From contig JADJBE010000001.1 in the NCBI GenBank assembly GCA_016703895.1, positions 118,501 through 182,500 of the forward strand: a stretch of DNA of 64,000 bases, in the 5' to 3' direction. This DNA is from Pseudomonadota bacterium (GTDB taxonomy: Bacteria > Pseudomonadota > Gammaproteobacteria > Steroidobacterales > Steroidobacteraceae). How positions within the stretch are numbered: position 1 is the stretch's first letter; the number at the start of each line of letters is the position of its first letter. The notes beneath the pieces are model-generated. The model did no database searches, was not told where the DNA came from, and saw only the letters and a list, made by a program, of their open reading frames with translations. The position numbers were made by a program, and so were the translations under genes. Below, one piece after another: positions 31,001-39,219 of this stretch.

Positions 31001-32433
31001 TCGTGTTCAAGAACCTGCACAACCTGACCAACCCGACTTACTCCCACGAATACTTCGTTGATGGTGCTGCCACCGTAGGTGACGCGTTTGTAGGCGGCGG
31101 CTGGAAGACCTACCTCGTGTCAGGCCTCAACGCGGGTGGACAGTCGGTCTTTGCGCTCGACATTACCAACCCGACAGCCGCATCGGAGGCCGGTGTTGCC
31201 AGCAAATTCCGCTGGGAGTTCACCGATTCGAACGATGCGGATTTGGGATACACCTACAGCCGGCCGGCTATTGCGCGCATGGCAAACGGCACATGGGTTG
31301 CGATCTTCGGTAACGGCTATAACAACACCGTGCCGGACGGCAACGTCAGTACGACCGGCAATGCCGTGTTGTATGTCGTGCGACTGTCGGATGGTGTGCT
31401 GCTACGCAAGATCGATACTGGCGTCGGCATGGCACAGGACCACTATGGAATCGGACGGCCTAATGGCCTCTCGACGGTCGGCGTCGTGGACGCCAACCAG
31501 GATGCGATCGCCGACTACGCCTACGGGGGCGACTTGTTCGGCAACGTGTGGAAATTTGATCTGACCAGCACGAATCCGTCGCTTTGGAAAGTCGCTTATG
31601 GGTCAGGGACGGTCAAAACCCCACTGTACGTCGCCAAGGACTCGCTTGGCTTGCGCCAGCCCATCACCGGACGACCGGTCGTGGGGCGAGGCCCCGGTGG
31701 TGACGGCCTGATGGTGTTGTTTGGCACCGGCAAGTTCCTGGAAGCGCGCGACCGTATTCCGAGCAACCTGCAGGCGCACACGTTCTATGGATTGCTCGAT
31801 CAGAACACGGGCTTGGTCGCTGATCTAATCAGCGATCGCAGCGAACTGCTGCAGCAGACCATCACTTTCGAAGGACCTGTCACCGTGTCGAATACGGAGA
31901 TTGTCGCTGGCGCACCGGTTGTGACAACGACGACGGCGAAAGCACGTGTCACCAGTCAGAATGCGCTTACCACGCAGCGTGGCTGGTACCTGGACCTGGA
32001 ATCGCCAGTGAATGGCTTTCAGGGGGAAATGGTGCCGAGCAACGCGTTCCTACGTAACAAGCGCGTGAACTTCACCACGCTGATACCTGACCCCGATCCG
32101 TGTACCTACGGTGGCTCGAGCTGGCTGATGAACATCGACATGTTCTCAGGCGGTCGCATCGACACCTCACCGTTCGATCTGAACGGCGACGGTGAGTTCG
32201 ATAATGAGGACAAGGTACCACCGGGGGGCGGCCCCAGCGCGCTCGGCGGTAACGTCGCCGTCAGCGGCTTGCAGATCGGTGAAGGCATCGTGGCGCAAGG
32301 CATCGTGGTCGGCGACCCGACTCGCGATCGGGACTTGATCATCGCGCCCGACAGCTTCGGCAACGTCAACTCCATCCCAGCCTGGCCCGGCCCCGGCGTC
32401 TACGGTCGCCAGTCCTGGCGCCAGTTGCGGTAG
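28027..32433 (+). CDS. pilY1: Pilus tip adhesin PilY1
   Basis: A 1468-residue secreted protein. Signal peptide residues 1-35. The N-terminal part includes DLNGDGILDVGF, an EF-hand-like calcium loop, and NYITTARIDALRKVLYGG, conserved in PilY1. The C-terminal half is a beta-propeller (LYAGSNDGMLHAFDAVTG, YLVSGLNAGGQSVFALD) containing the calcium site VVDANQDAIADYAYGGD, which controls pilus extension and retraction in Pseudomonas. A third acidic loop, DLNGDGEFDNED, lies near the end. Start taken at ATG 28027; an in-frame GTG is nine bases upstream. Between pilX and the second pilE. Confidence 0.92.
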   Translation: MTMNKLPRTGLLAVFAALTAIALQATPPVGAATPVPPTPPGGPLGLANKPLFLNDTVAPLNMLVVGRDHKLYYEAYNDASDLNGDGILDVGFKPSITYYGLFDSTKCYVYTNPTFVPVGTASLPDNTCAGQWSGNFMNYITTARIDALRKVLYGGSRLVDTGAMTILKRTHIPQDAHSWGKDYESVARDGYDITQYTPLPMPAAGTRHLIANTTPLFSASQQPLMRVLLSRNARIWNWVSRERPVAGTDVDTIGGGQIPTDYVVNVQVCSLAPHEASCRLYPNGNYKPVGLIQEYGANDKMLFGLLTGSYARNTQGGVLRKEVGTINDEIRAVDGVFEPLVGIIRNLDGFKTTDFPSSNWYHYSCGWVTSRPINPGECEMWGNPVGEMMYETMRYFAGKGTPTAAFNYGAGSTDASLGLTKGNWQDPYTRFPSCSKPFQTVISDINPSYDTDSVPGSAFSGFGGDMPGFVASDEASEIWNGEKSSGTLAGDSFFIGESGGLADGAPTPKTVTTFADIRGLAPEDPTKQGGYYSAAAAYYGLKTDLNAAAFGDQKLRTFAVALASPLPRIEIPMAGGRTITLVPFGKSVGGGYGIDPAQGAFQPTNSIVDFYVDTITPTSGSFRVNFEDVEQGADHDMDAIVRYDYVVNANDTVDITLTSEYAAGGIIQHMGYVISGTTTDGTYLEVRDIDTTAASDPDYFLDTPDVAGALPLTNTRTFSPGANGTASLLRDPLFYAAKWGGFTEAPNAADNVPQGAEWDADGNGVPDNYFLVTNALTLKDQLATAFDSIQKFAGSASAASVNTASISSSSKVYQALFNTGDWSGDIHAFPFLADGTIGSRVWKASEQVPTPNARKIFTVDSSGDAVPFQWAAIDLVRKTELQPLADSRGNDRLDYLRGDRQFEQRNTGTSGASFRNRAIDNVLGDFVSSAPVFVGAPDGRFGTVIPEASSYLAFRTSQAGRAETLYAGSNDGMLHAFDAVTGAERWAFVPGVVFKNLHNLTNPTYSHEYFVDGAATVGDAFVGGGWKTYLVSGLNAGGQSVFALDITNPTAASEAGVASKFRWEFTDSNDADLGYTYSRPAIARMANGTWVAIFGNGYNNTVPDGNVSTTGNAVLYVVRLSDGVLLRKIDTGVGMAQDHYGIGRPNGLSTVGVVDANQDAIADYAYGGDLFGNVWKFDLTSTNPSLWKVAYGSGTVKTPLYVAKDSLGLRQPITGRPVVGRGPGGDGLMVLFGTGKFLEARDRIPSNLQAHTFYGLLDQNTGLVADLISDRSELLQQTITFEGPVTVSNTEIVAGAPVVTTTTAKARVTSQNALTTQRGWYLDLESPVNGFQGEMVPSNAFLRNKRVNFTTLIPDPDPCTYGGSSWLMNIDMFSGGRIDTSPFDLNGDGEFDNEDKVPPGGGPSALGGNVAVSGLQIGEGIVAQGIVVGDPTRDRDLIIAPDSFGNVNSIPAWPGPGVYGRQSWRQLR

Positions 32434-32448
32434 TCGGGAGTACGAAAG

Positions 32449-32889
32449 ATGCATATGCGTAACAGACAACTGGGCATCACCTTGATGGAGCTGCTGATCG
32501 TGGTGACGATCGTCGGCATCCTGGTCGCGATGGCGGTGCCCAGTTATCGCGCTTACATGGTGCGCACCAATCGCACGGACGCGAAGGTGGAGCTGCAGAA
32601 CCAGGTCAACCGGCTGGAGCGGTGCTTCACACGTACCAACAACTACTTCAATGCGCTGTGTACGCAGGACGCGGGCGGCGCAGCGATTTATCCGCTGGCC
32701 GTGAAAGACACCTACTCGATCACGATGGCCAACATCGGGGGTGGCAACTATCGGCTCGACGCCGTGCCACAAGGGCCGCAAGCGGCCGACGACACCCTCT
32801 GTGCCACTTTCGGAGTGGACAATCTCGGCAACCTCACGGTCACCGGGACAGGTAGCGGTACGGCGCAGGAAAGCTGCTGGAGCCGTTGA
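32449..32889 (+). CDS. pilE: Second PilE-like pilin
   Basis: A 146-residue prepilin: LG|ITLMELLIVVTIVGILVAM, then YRAYMVRTNRTDAKVELQ, very similar to the pilin at 24717 (YRAYVVRTNRTEAKAALL). Both share the ordered segments RLERCF.RT, GGAA.YP, AVPQG.QA.DDT and the SCW ending. This is the canonical last gene (pilE after pilY1) of the cluster, so the 24717 copy is the extra one or arose by duplication. Met at 32455 is an alternative start. Confidence 0.92.
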   Translation: MHMRNRQLGITLMELLIVVTIVGILVAMAVPSYRAYMVRTNRTDAKVELQNQVNRLERCFTRTNNYFNALCTQDAGGAAIYPLAVKDTYSITMANIGGGNYRLDAVPQGPQAADDTLCATFGVDNLGNLTVTGTGSGTAQESCWSR

Positions 32890-32901
32890 ACAGGTTAGTC
32901 G

Positions 32902-33651
32902 TTAGAAATACTCGAGCAGACGCCCGAAACCATAAACCTTGTCCGTGATCTGGTTGGCACGCAACGCGTGCCACCAGGTCGCGGTGTTGATGGCAATCAC
33001 GGGCTTGCCGAACCAGCGCTCGGCCTCGGCCGCGAGGCGGATCATCGAGAGATTGGTGCCGACCTGCAGGATGGCGTCGACGTCTGGGCCGTTGAGTTCG
33101 TTCAGCACCTGACGCAGCCGCTCCTCGGGTTGCTGCGCGATCGAAATCCATGACGGACACTGTAGCGGCACGTCACGCACCACCGAAAAGCCACTCTCTT
33201 CGAAATAGCGCTTCACTTCGGCATTAGCGACCGGGTAGTAAGGTGAGAGAAACGCGATCCGCTTGATACCGCCGTAGGCTTTCAGAGCCGCGGTACACGA
33301 GTGCGCGCCGATCGAAATGCCGACACCGGCCTCGTGCTCGATCTTGCGCTGAAATTCATCTGCACCTGCGACGCCCCCGTAGAAAGTCACGGCGGACATC
33401 CCCATCACCAGATAGTCCGGCTCACAGGTCATCACGCTGCGCACGGCGTCGACCACGCCTTCGGAGATTTTCTGGGTGCCGGCGAGAAACGTCTCATTAC
33501 TGATGGCTTTGGAATTGGGCGTGAATATCCGGCTGTAGTGGCTGGTTACACCGGGGACGCCCAACGATTCAAAGTCTGGTTGCACGATCGTATTGGTGGA
33601 AGGTCCCAGTACACCGAATTTTCGGCGCCACGCTTGTACGTCTTTGCTCAT
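32902..33651 (-). CDS. Asp/Glu racemase-superfamily protein, maleate isomerase/AMDase-like
   Basis: A 249-residue protein with the two-lobed racemase fold: FGVLGPSTNTIVQPDFESL at the N terminus, YLVMGMSAVTFYGG in the first lobe and QVGTNLSMIRLAAEAERWFGKPVIAINTATWWHALR in the second. Racemases and maleate isomerases use a cysteine at each of the two mirrored sites; here the corresponding positions appear to be in GMSAVTF and GTNLSM, without cysteine. Other Cys residues (HSCTAAL) are elsewhere. The reaction is therefore uncertain. It converges on the pilin gene and has no obvious operon partner. Confidence 0.7.
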   Translation of the reverse strand: MSKDVQAWRRKFGVLGPSTNTIVQPDFESLGVPGVTSHYSRIFTPNSKAISNETFLAGTQKISEGVVDAVRSVMTCEPDYLVMGMSAVTFYGGVAGADEFQRKIEHEAGVGISIGAHSCTAALKAYGGIKRIAFLSPYYPVANAEVKRYFEESGFSVVRDVPLQCPSWISIAQQPEERLRQVLNELNGPDVDAILQVGTNLSMIRLAAEAERWFGKPVIAINTATWWHALRANQITDKVYGFGRLLEYF

Positions 33652-33755
33652 TGCGATATCTCCCGGCGGTATTCAACGACGACCATGGACATTGTGCCCC
33701 ATCGCGACCGAAACAGGATTTGCCATCGCAACCCTTGGGCGGCGAAACTGACACC

Positions 33756-34776
33756 ATGACTTCCAAACCAAAATACCGTCGCATGATATTAGTCCTGCCG
33801 TTGCTGGTTGCCTTCGCGGCGACCGCGTGCAGTGGTCGACCGCAAGCTGCGGTCCGCAGTGATGGCGCAGCGCGGCAGCAGCTCAAGCTGGCCACCTGGA
33901 ATTTGGAATGGCTGATTGCGCCAGAGACCTTCCGCCCGTTGGCACAAAACTGCTTGCCCAAGGACTCGGTCGAACGGCGCCGTGGCCGCTATATCCCCTG
34001 CGATGTAGCGCGCGACTTCAATCGTAGCCGCGAGGACTTCGACGCACTGGCGCGCTACGCACGGCAGCTCGACGCGGATGTCATTGCGCTCCAGGAGGTA
34101 GACGGCGTGGCAGCCGCTCGCCTGGTGTTCCGCGGCTACGCGTTTTGCCTCACGGAGCGCAACGCGGTGCAGAACAACGGCTTTGCGATACGCCCTGGTC
34201 TGCCATTCCGCTGCAATGCGGACGACCGCGATCTGTCACTGCGCGACACCGTGCGCCGCGGCGCTTGGCTGACGCTTTTTCCCGATACGCCGCAAGCCGT
34301 CCACTTGCTCTCAGTGCATCTCAAGTCTGGCTGCGCCCGCAAGCCGCTCGCTGGCAGTGACCGCGCGTGCCGCACGCTGCTGCGACAAGTGGAGCCGCTA
34401 GAGAACTGGATTGACGCGCGGGCGGCAGCGGGCGAAGCCTTCGCCGTGTTGGGGGACTTCAATCGCGATCTGTTGCGGGAACCCCCCGCTACTACGACTG
34501 ACGACATAAGCATGGCGAGCTTGTGGCCTACCATCGATGACGGCACGCCGGCGGGCGCAGACCTTGCCAACGCGGCGGAAGGCGAGCAATTTTTCAATTA
34601 TTTCACCCCAGCAAGCCTTTAGCGGCTATATCGATTACATCGTGCTTGGCAAACTGCTCGCCGAGCGCAAGGTTGCCGGATCATTCGAGCGCTTGACTTA
34701 CTCCGCGCTCGACGCAGCGCGGCGCACTTTGTCGGATCACTGCCCCGTCGCGATCACGGTGACTGTTGCGCGTTAA
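33756..34776 (+). CDS. Lipoprotein EEP-family nuclease/phosphatase, one frameshift
   Basis: An endonuclease/exonuclease/phosphatase-fold enzyme. Start ATG 33756 gives a signal sequence with lipobox-like AATAC, predicting outer-membrane anchoring. Catalytic motifs: ATWNLEWL, LQEVDG, SVHLKSGC, GDFNRDL and SDHCPVAI. The frame breaks in the C run at 34606-34609: adding one C restores FFNYFTPQQAFSGYIDYIVLGK. The protein is a close paralogue of the EEP half of the fusion at 48226-50003, sharing ALQEVDG.AAA.LVF.GY.FC and QNGFAIR.GLPF style segments. It probably degrades nucleic acids or phosphoesters outside the cell. Confidence 0.8.
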
Positions 34777-34852
34777 GTTGAGTTGCGCGCACGGCCTCTT
34801 GCGGCTAGGCATAATGGCCGCGAGGGATCGAAGTTCGCATGAAGACCAACGC

Positions 34853-35161
34853 ATGAAGACCACCAAAATGCCAGGGCCCAGCGCCGCTGAACGCAGACTG
34901 CATACGCGGCACCGCGCTCGCACCACGGTCTACATCACTTCACCGCAAGGTGCCAAGCGGTTGTGCAAGGCCATCAATCTTTCCGCCACTGGCGTGTTCG
35001 TTGAAACGACCAACCTGGGGCTGCGCAAGGGTCAACAGGTAGAACTGGCGTTTGCGATCAATCTCGGTACGGTGACCAAGCTGCACCGACGCACGGCCGT
35101 AGTGGCGCATGTCTCACGCGGCGGCACCGGCCTGATGATGGACGCGTTCGCCGTCCGCTAA
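34853..35161 (+). CDS. PilZ-domain c-di-GMP receptor
   Basis: A 102-residue single-domain PilZ protein. The c-di-GMP motifs are RRLHTRHRAR (RxxxR) and NLSATGVFVE ([D/N]xSxxG). Start ATG 34853 is in frame with a longer open frame from 34766, but begins just before the PilZ core. The decamer ATGAAGACCA occurs twice, at 34839 and 34853. It abuts the stop of the convergent degenerate EAL gene with no gap. A pilus or secretion role is plausible given the nearby pilus cluster. Confidence 0.85.
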   Translation: MKTTKMPGPSAAERRLHTRHRARTTVYITSPQGAKRLCKAINLSATGVFVETTNLGLRKGQQVELAFAINLGTVTKLHRRTAVVAHVSRGGTGLMMDAFAVR

Positions 35162-36447
35162 CTACTTAGCGCTGCTACCCGGCAACAGGTCCGAGAGTGG
35201 TTTGAGCGGCGCGGTCTTGAAACTCTGAATGAAATCCACGCCGAGTGCGGCGAGCCAGGTGTGCAGGTCACCGCTGTCGACGCGCTTGACCGCCGTCTGC
35301 AAGCCCAACACTTTCAGGGTCTGAACGAGCCCCACGGTTTTCGCCTGCGACAGCCTGTTCTCTAGCGCAGCCGAGGTGAGGACTGGGTCAAGTTTGACCA
35401 GGCGGATGGCTGGCGATTGCAGGATCGGCAGTTCGATGCCGGCCAGGGTGAGATTGTCGATCGTCACCGGCGCGCCGACGCGAGCAAACATGGCGCAGGC
35501 TTTTTGTACTTCTTCGGGATGCGTGCGACAGACACTTTCGTCCACCTCGAAGCCGACCAGCGCAGGTGGCAGATTGGCCTTCTTGATGCAGGTTTCGACG
35601 AAGCTCAGGAAGTGTGCCTCGCACAACGCCGTAGAGGACAGATTGACCGAGAATGTCGGCGCATCGCGTTTCCAGACCAACGGATTGCGATGCAACCAGG
35701 TGACGAGCTGGCCGATCACGCGCCGATCGATCATCGACGTCAGGCCATGGTCATCCGCCGTTTGCAGCAGCGGTCCTGGCGAATGCTCCTCGCCTGCCGT
35801 CCGATGACGCAACAATATCTCGTAGCGGCGGCTGGCCTCAGAGTTGCGCAATCGTACTAACTGCTGCACATACAAGACCATTTCCTGGTCGCGAATCTGT
35901 GAGTAGACCTCATCGAGCGAGACTTCACGTCCCGGCTCGCCAGCAACCGCCGATTCCGCTGTGACTGCCGCAATCTGCGCGGCCGCCAGCGCTGCGCCAA
36001 TCGAATCCAGCAGTTTGCAAATCGAGGCGTCAGGAAGCGCGCCGCGGCGTCATCCTCCGACGCATCGAAATCCTCACTCGCCAACAGCACGATGCCACGC
36101 AGTGCCAGCTCGGGATCGCGGATCGCCAGCAGTGCGGCACCCGCACCGCCCTCGCACGCCACGACCCGTGACTGCAGCTTGGTACTGAGCACGAAGGCGT
36201 CGAGTGCGTCGGTGAGGCCGCTACGGCAGTCGATCGCCAAATGCGCCGCGCTGCTCGCCAGCACGTCGCCACGTGCGTCATAGAGCGCGAGCGCTTGCAG
36301 ACGACCATGCGGCAAGGTGTGCGTCAGTTTGTCCAGCCAAGCCATCGCTTCGGTGCCCAAATCGACGCGTGGTGGCGCGACGGTTTCTGCGGCAACGATG
36401 CGCGGCACGACCGCCGCGGTGGTATCTGTTTTTCTGGCTTGGCTCAC
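35162..36447 (-). CDS. Degenerate EAL-domain signalling protein, one frameshift
   Basis: About 428 residues. The N-terminal 150 residues form an alpha/beta sensor-like region (ALALYDARGDVLASSAAHLAI, GAALLAIRDPELALRGIVLLAS) without a named family. A one-base loss near 36025 shifts frame; the linked sequence continues KLLDSIGAALAAAQIAAV into a helix and an EAL-like domain. Catalytic positions are missing: YEILLRH for EALLRW, FEVDESV for LEITES, TIDNLTLAGIEL for IDDFGTGYSSL. It should be non-catalytic. It faces the PilZ gene directly; in Xanthomonas a degenerate EAL protein (FimX) works with PilZ in pilus control, a possible parallel. Confidence 0.7.
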
Positions 36448-36563
36448 GAGTCCCCGACCAATTTTGATGGGTATTCTGGAGCCGCAGCGTTACAGAATCG
36501 GGCCAGCGCTGGCGTGACGCCGCTCGCGATCTGTGGTCGATTTATTTTACTTAATAATGAGGC

Positions 36564-36639
<76 letters not shown>

Positions 36640-36744
36640 CTTGTTATTGCATGTTGCATCGCAGCGTACGGCGCAACAGAGCACGCATTGTAGGGCGTGG
36701 CTGGCAGCGTTACCACGCGCATCGTCACGCCCGCCAAGTCCCCT

Positions 36745-37383
36745 TCAACCGGCAGCGCTGGTCGGGCAAGGCTTGATCTCGATCTGACTGCCATCCACTG
36801 CCGGAAAAGAGCCGAGCTTGAGGTCTGGCGACTCGCTGTGCAGCTCGATATCCAGCCAGATCACCTCGCCGGCCCGTTCGCGCGGCACGATCTGCGCCTC
36901 AACCCCTTGGGTGCTAACACGCTGCGCTTGCGCAGTCGCACGCTGTGAATCACTAAAGACGCCGAGCGATATCCGCCGTCCAAACTCGGCATCCGTGACG
37001 GGCGAAGCGTCGCGAATACCGCCGCGCTCGAGCCGCGCCAACAGTCGGCGCTCGGCGGCCCGATTTTCCGGGCTCTCGAGATAGACCCAATAACCGTCGA
37101 TGATCTGACCCGGTGCCTGGCGTTGCGCCGGCGTGTAGCCACCGTCCGCCAACACTTGTTTGGCGCGCTCCACGCTCGCCGGTGTTGCAAACGGCCCCAC
37201 AGTGACGCAGCGACGCGCCGCTGCCGCACTGACCACGGGTGCCTCGTTGGCCAATTGCAGTCGCCGCGCCTTCGGCGCTGGTGAACCCGCGGCATCCTCA
37301 GGCGCTGCGCGCAACCAGTTCGCCCACGCGAAAAACACGAGGTTGGCGATCACGAGCGCGATGAAGATGAAGCGCAATTTCAT
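36745..37383 (-). CDS. SPOR-domain membrane protein
   Basis: A 212-residue protein starting MKLRFIFIALVIANLVFFAWANW, a single membrane anchor, then a Pro/Ala linker and a SPOR-like region (CVTVGPFATPASVERAKQVLADGGY, GYWVYLESPENRAAERRLLARL, ISLGVFSDSQRATAQAQRV). SPOR domains bind denuded septal peptidoglycan. The annotated start is internal to a longer open frame whose extra residues overlap coaX. The coaX-SPOR pair is standard near birA in Pseudomonas and relatives. Confidence 0.85.
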   Translation of the reverse strand: MKLRFIFIALVIANLVFFAWANWLRAAPEDAAGSPAPKARRLQLANEAPVVSAAAARRCVTVGPFATPASVERAKQVLADGGYTPAQRQAPGQIIDGYWVYLESPENRAAERRLLARLERGGIRDASPVTDAEFGRRISLGVFSDSQRATAQAQRVSTQGVEAQIVPRERAGEVIWLDIELHSESPDLKLGSFPAVDGSQIEIKPCPTSAAG

Positions 37384-37393
37384 GCTGTCGAGT

Positions 37394-38173
37394 CTACCGA
37401 CTCGGCGCGCGTGCGTGGGCAAACCTGGCAAGCCCGCGCAAGACAAGATCTGGCAGATGCTCCACCGACGTGACGAGCAGCGGTAACAATGTCGCGGCAC
37501 CACCGCCCGTCAGGAACACGCGCGGCCTCGTACCCAGCGTCTTGCGAGCCTCGACCACCGCGCGCTCGATGAACGCCGCGCTGGCGTAGCGGGCTCCTTG
37601 ATCAATTGCGCTGCGTGTATTGTCCGCAAACAGCGCTGCGCCGCGCTGCGAACCAGGCGGCGATTTGGCGGCGCGCACGCGGATGCCACGAGTCTCTTGG
37701 AGCAAACTGCTCACCATGAGATCAGGCCCCGGCACGATCGCGCCTCCCAAGTGCAAACCCGCGCGGGTCGCGACATCAACGGTCATCGCCGTGCCAACAT
37801 CGATGACCAACACCGCACGGTGCCCGCCGGCCAGCGCGTGCGCGCCGACCACTGCCACCCAGCGATCAGCGCCGAGTCGCCACGGTTGTGCGTACCCCAC
37901 TTGCAGTCCCGCCGCCGGGGTGGTCGACCGGATGAAGCGGACCGGCACGCGCAGCACGCGCTCGACCGTCTGTTGCAACGCGCTTTCAACTGCACCGCCT
38001 GCAACCGATACCGCGACGACCTCGTCGACCTTGCCGGCCACAGGCATCAGTGCCGCGGCTAGTTCACGCATGACGCCTCGATAGGCGACCGCCTGCATGC
38101 GGCCCACTCGCTGTGGCGTACTTTGCGCAAACTTGATGCGGGTGTTGCCGACGTCCACTAACAATTTAGCCAT
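37394..38173 (-). CDS. coaX: Type III pantothenate kinase
   Basis: A 259-residue ASKHA-fold kinase for the first step of coenzyme A synthesis. The N-terminal phosphate loop is LLVDVGNTRIKF, the substrate segment GADRWVAVVGAH and the second nucleotide motif VIDVGTAMTVDVA are present, followed by LGGAIVPGPDLM and LTGGGA. The ATG overlaps the birA stop by one base (TGATG), so the two are coupled. Confidence 0.93.
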   Translation of the reverse strand: MAKLLVDVGNTRIKFAQSTPQRVGRMQAVAYRGVMRELAAALMPVAGKVDEVVAVSVAGGAVESALQQTVERVLRVPVRFIRSTTPAAGLQVGYAQPWRLGADRWVAVVGAHALAGGHRAVLVIDVGTAMTVDVATRAGLHLGGAIVPGPDLMVSSLLQETRGIRVRAAKSPPGSQRGAALFADNTRSAIDQGARYASAAFIERAVVEARKTLGTRPRVFLTGGGAATLLPLLVTSVEHLPDLVLRGLARFAHARAPSR

Positions 38174-39219
38174 CAATCTACTCCGCCCGGCGCCGCGCGC
38201 ACAGACACCTCGCCGGATGCAAACGCCTGCACGCCACCCGGCACTTCCAGCAACAACTGACCATGGCTATCGATACCGCGGGCAACGCCTCGAAAGACTT
38301 CGTCACCACGGGTGACGCTGACTTCGGTGCCGCGAATGGCGTCGAGCTGCTGCCAGCGAACCAGAAAGGCCGCCAGGCCAACCGACTCATATTCGGCCAG
38401 GCCCTGCGCGCACTCCTCTAACAATACACTAACGATTCGATTGCGCGTCACGACCTCGGCCGACCCCCTCAGCGACCGCAGATCGACGGCGTTGCCGCCA
38501 TTGGCCGCGATGGCTGCGAGATCCTTGCCGCTGAGCGCGGCATTGAGACCGATACCGATGACGACATAGGCCGGACCGCTCGCTTCCGCACGCAGCTCGA
38601 GCAAAATACCGCCAAGCTTCCCCTGATGCGTGACGAGATCATTGGGCCACTTGAGGCGTACGCCGCCGATGTCGCAGCGGGCAAGCGAACGTTGTGCACA
38701 GATGCCGATAACGAGCGCCAAGGCAGAAATGTCTTGTGGCAACTCGGCAAAGGCCCAGCCCATCGACAGACAGATTGCCCCACCCGGGGGCGCAACCCAG
38801 GCGCGTCCACGACGACCTCGCCCTGCCGTCTGCAGTTCGGTCAGCACTACCTGCAGTTGCCCGGGCGGCGGCGGCGGCAGTGCCAGCAAGTAGTCGTTGG
38901 TTGACGGCAGCGACCACACGACTTCGAGCGTATGCACACTCGCCTGTGAGTCGGGCGCCAAGGCCGCGACTATCTCGTCACGGTCGAGTGGCGCGTAGCC
39001 CTGCGCCAAGCGGTAACCGCGATTCGGCTGTGCCTCGAGCGGCACGCCCAGGTCCCGTAGTTGCTCGACCGCCTTCCAGACAGCGGCACGCGTCACGTCC
39101 AGCTCGGCGGCGAGCTCCTCGCCGGAACGAAATGCCGCGTCAGACAGGCGCTGAAAAACGCGCTGTGCTAACGGCATCGCCGTCGCGCGCGCTGCCTGGT
39201 TGTTTGCGTCCGCGATCAT
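38173..39219 (-). CDS. birA: Biotin-protein ligase and biotin repressor BirA
   Basis: A 348-residue bifunctional BirA. The N-terminal winged helix (FRSGEELAAELDVTRAAVWKAVEQLRDLG) binds DNA. The ligase core has TAGRGRRGRAW (biotinyl-AMP loop), LSMGWAF, LKWPNDL and KLGGILLE, with a C-terminal SH3-like domain (VSVTRGDEVFRGVARGID). Start taken at ATG 39219, which overlaps the expected end of plsY (ATGA); a later Met (MPLAQRVF) is the alternative. First enzyme of a birA-coaX-SPOR operon. Confidence 0.92.
   Translation of the reverse strand: MIADANNQAARATAMPLAQRVFQRLSDAAFRSGEELAAELDVTRAAVWKAVEQLRDLGVPLEAQPNRGYRLAQGYAPLDRDEIVAALAPDSQASVHTLEVVWSLPSTNDYLLALPPPPPGQLQVVLTELQTAGRGRRGRAWVAPPGGAICLSMGWAFAELPQDISALALVIGICAQRSLARCDIGGVRLKWPNDLVTHQGKLGGILLELRAEASGPAYVVIGIGLNAALSGKDLAAIAANGGNAVDLRSLRGSAEVVTRNRIVSVLLEECAQGLAEYESVGLAAFLVRWQQLDAIRGTEVSVTRGDEVFRGVARGIDSHGQLLLEVPGGVQAFASGEVSVRAAPGGVD

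Noticed and set aside
34839..34862. Two copies of ATGAAGACCA before the PilZ gene
   Set aside because: Short duplication; the first copy is out of frame and has no evident function.
2278..36563. Integrative element at tRNA-Thr(TGT)
   Set aside because: No integrase, transposase or visible repeat of the tRNA 3' end at 2278; treated as a gene-order difference only.
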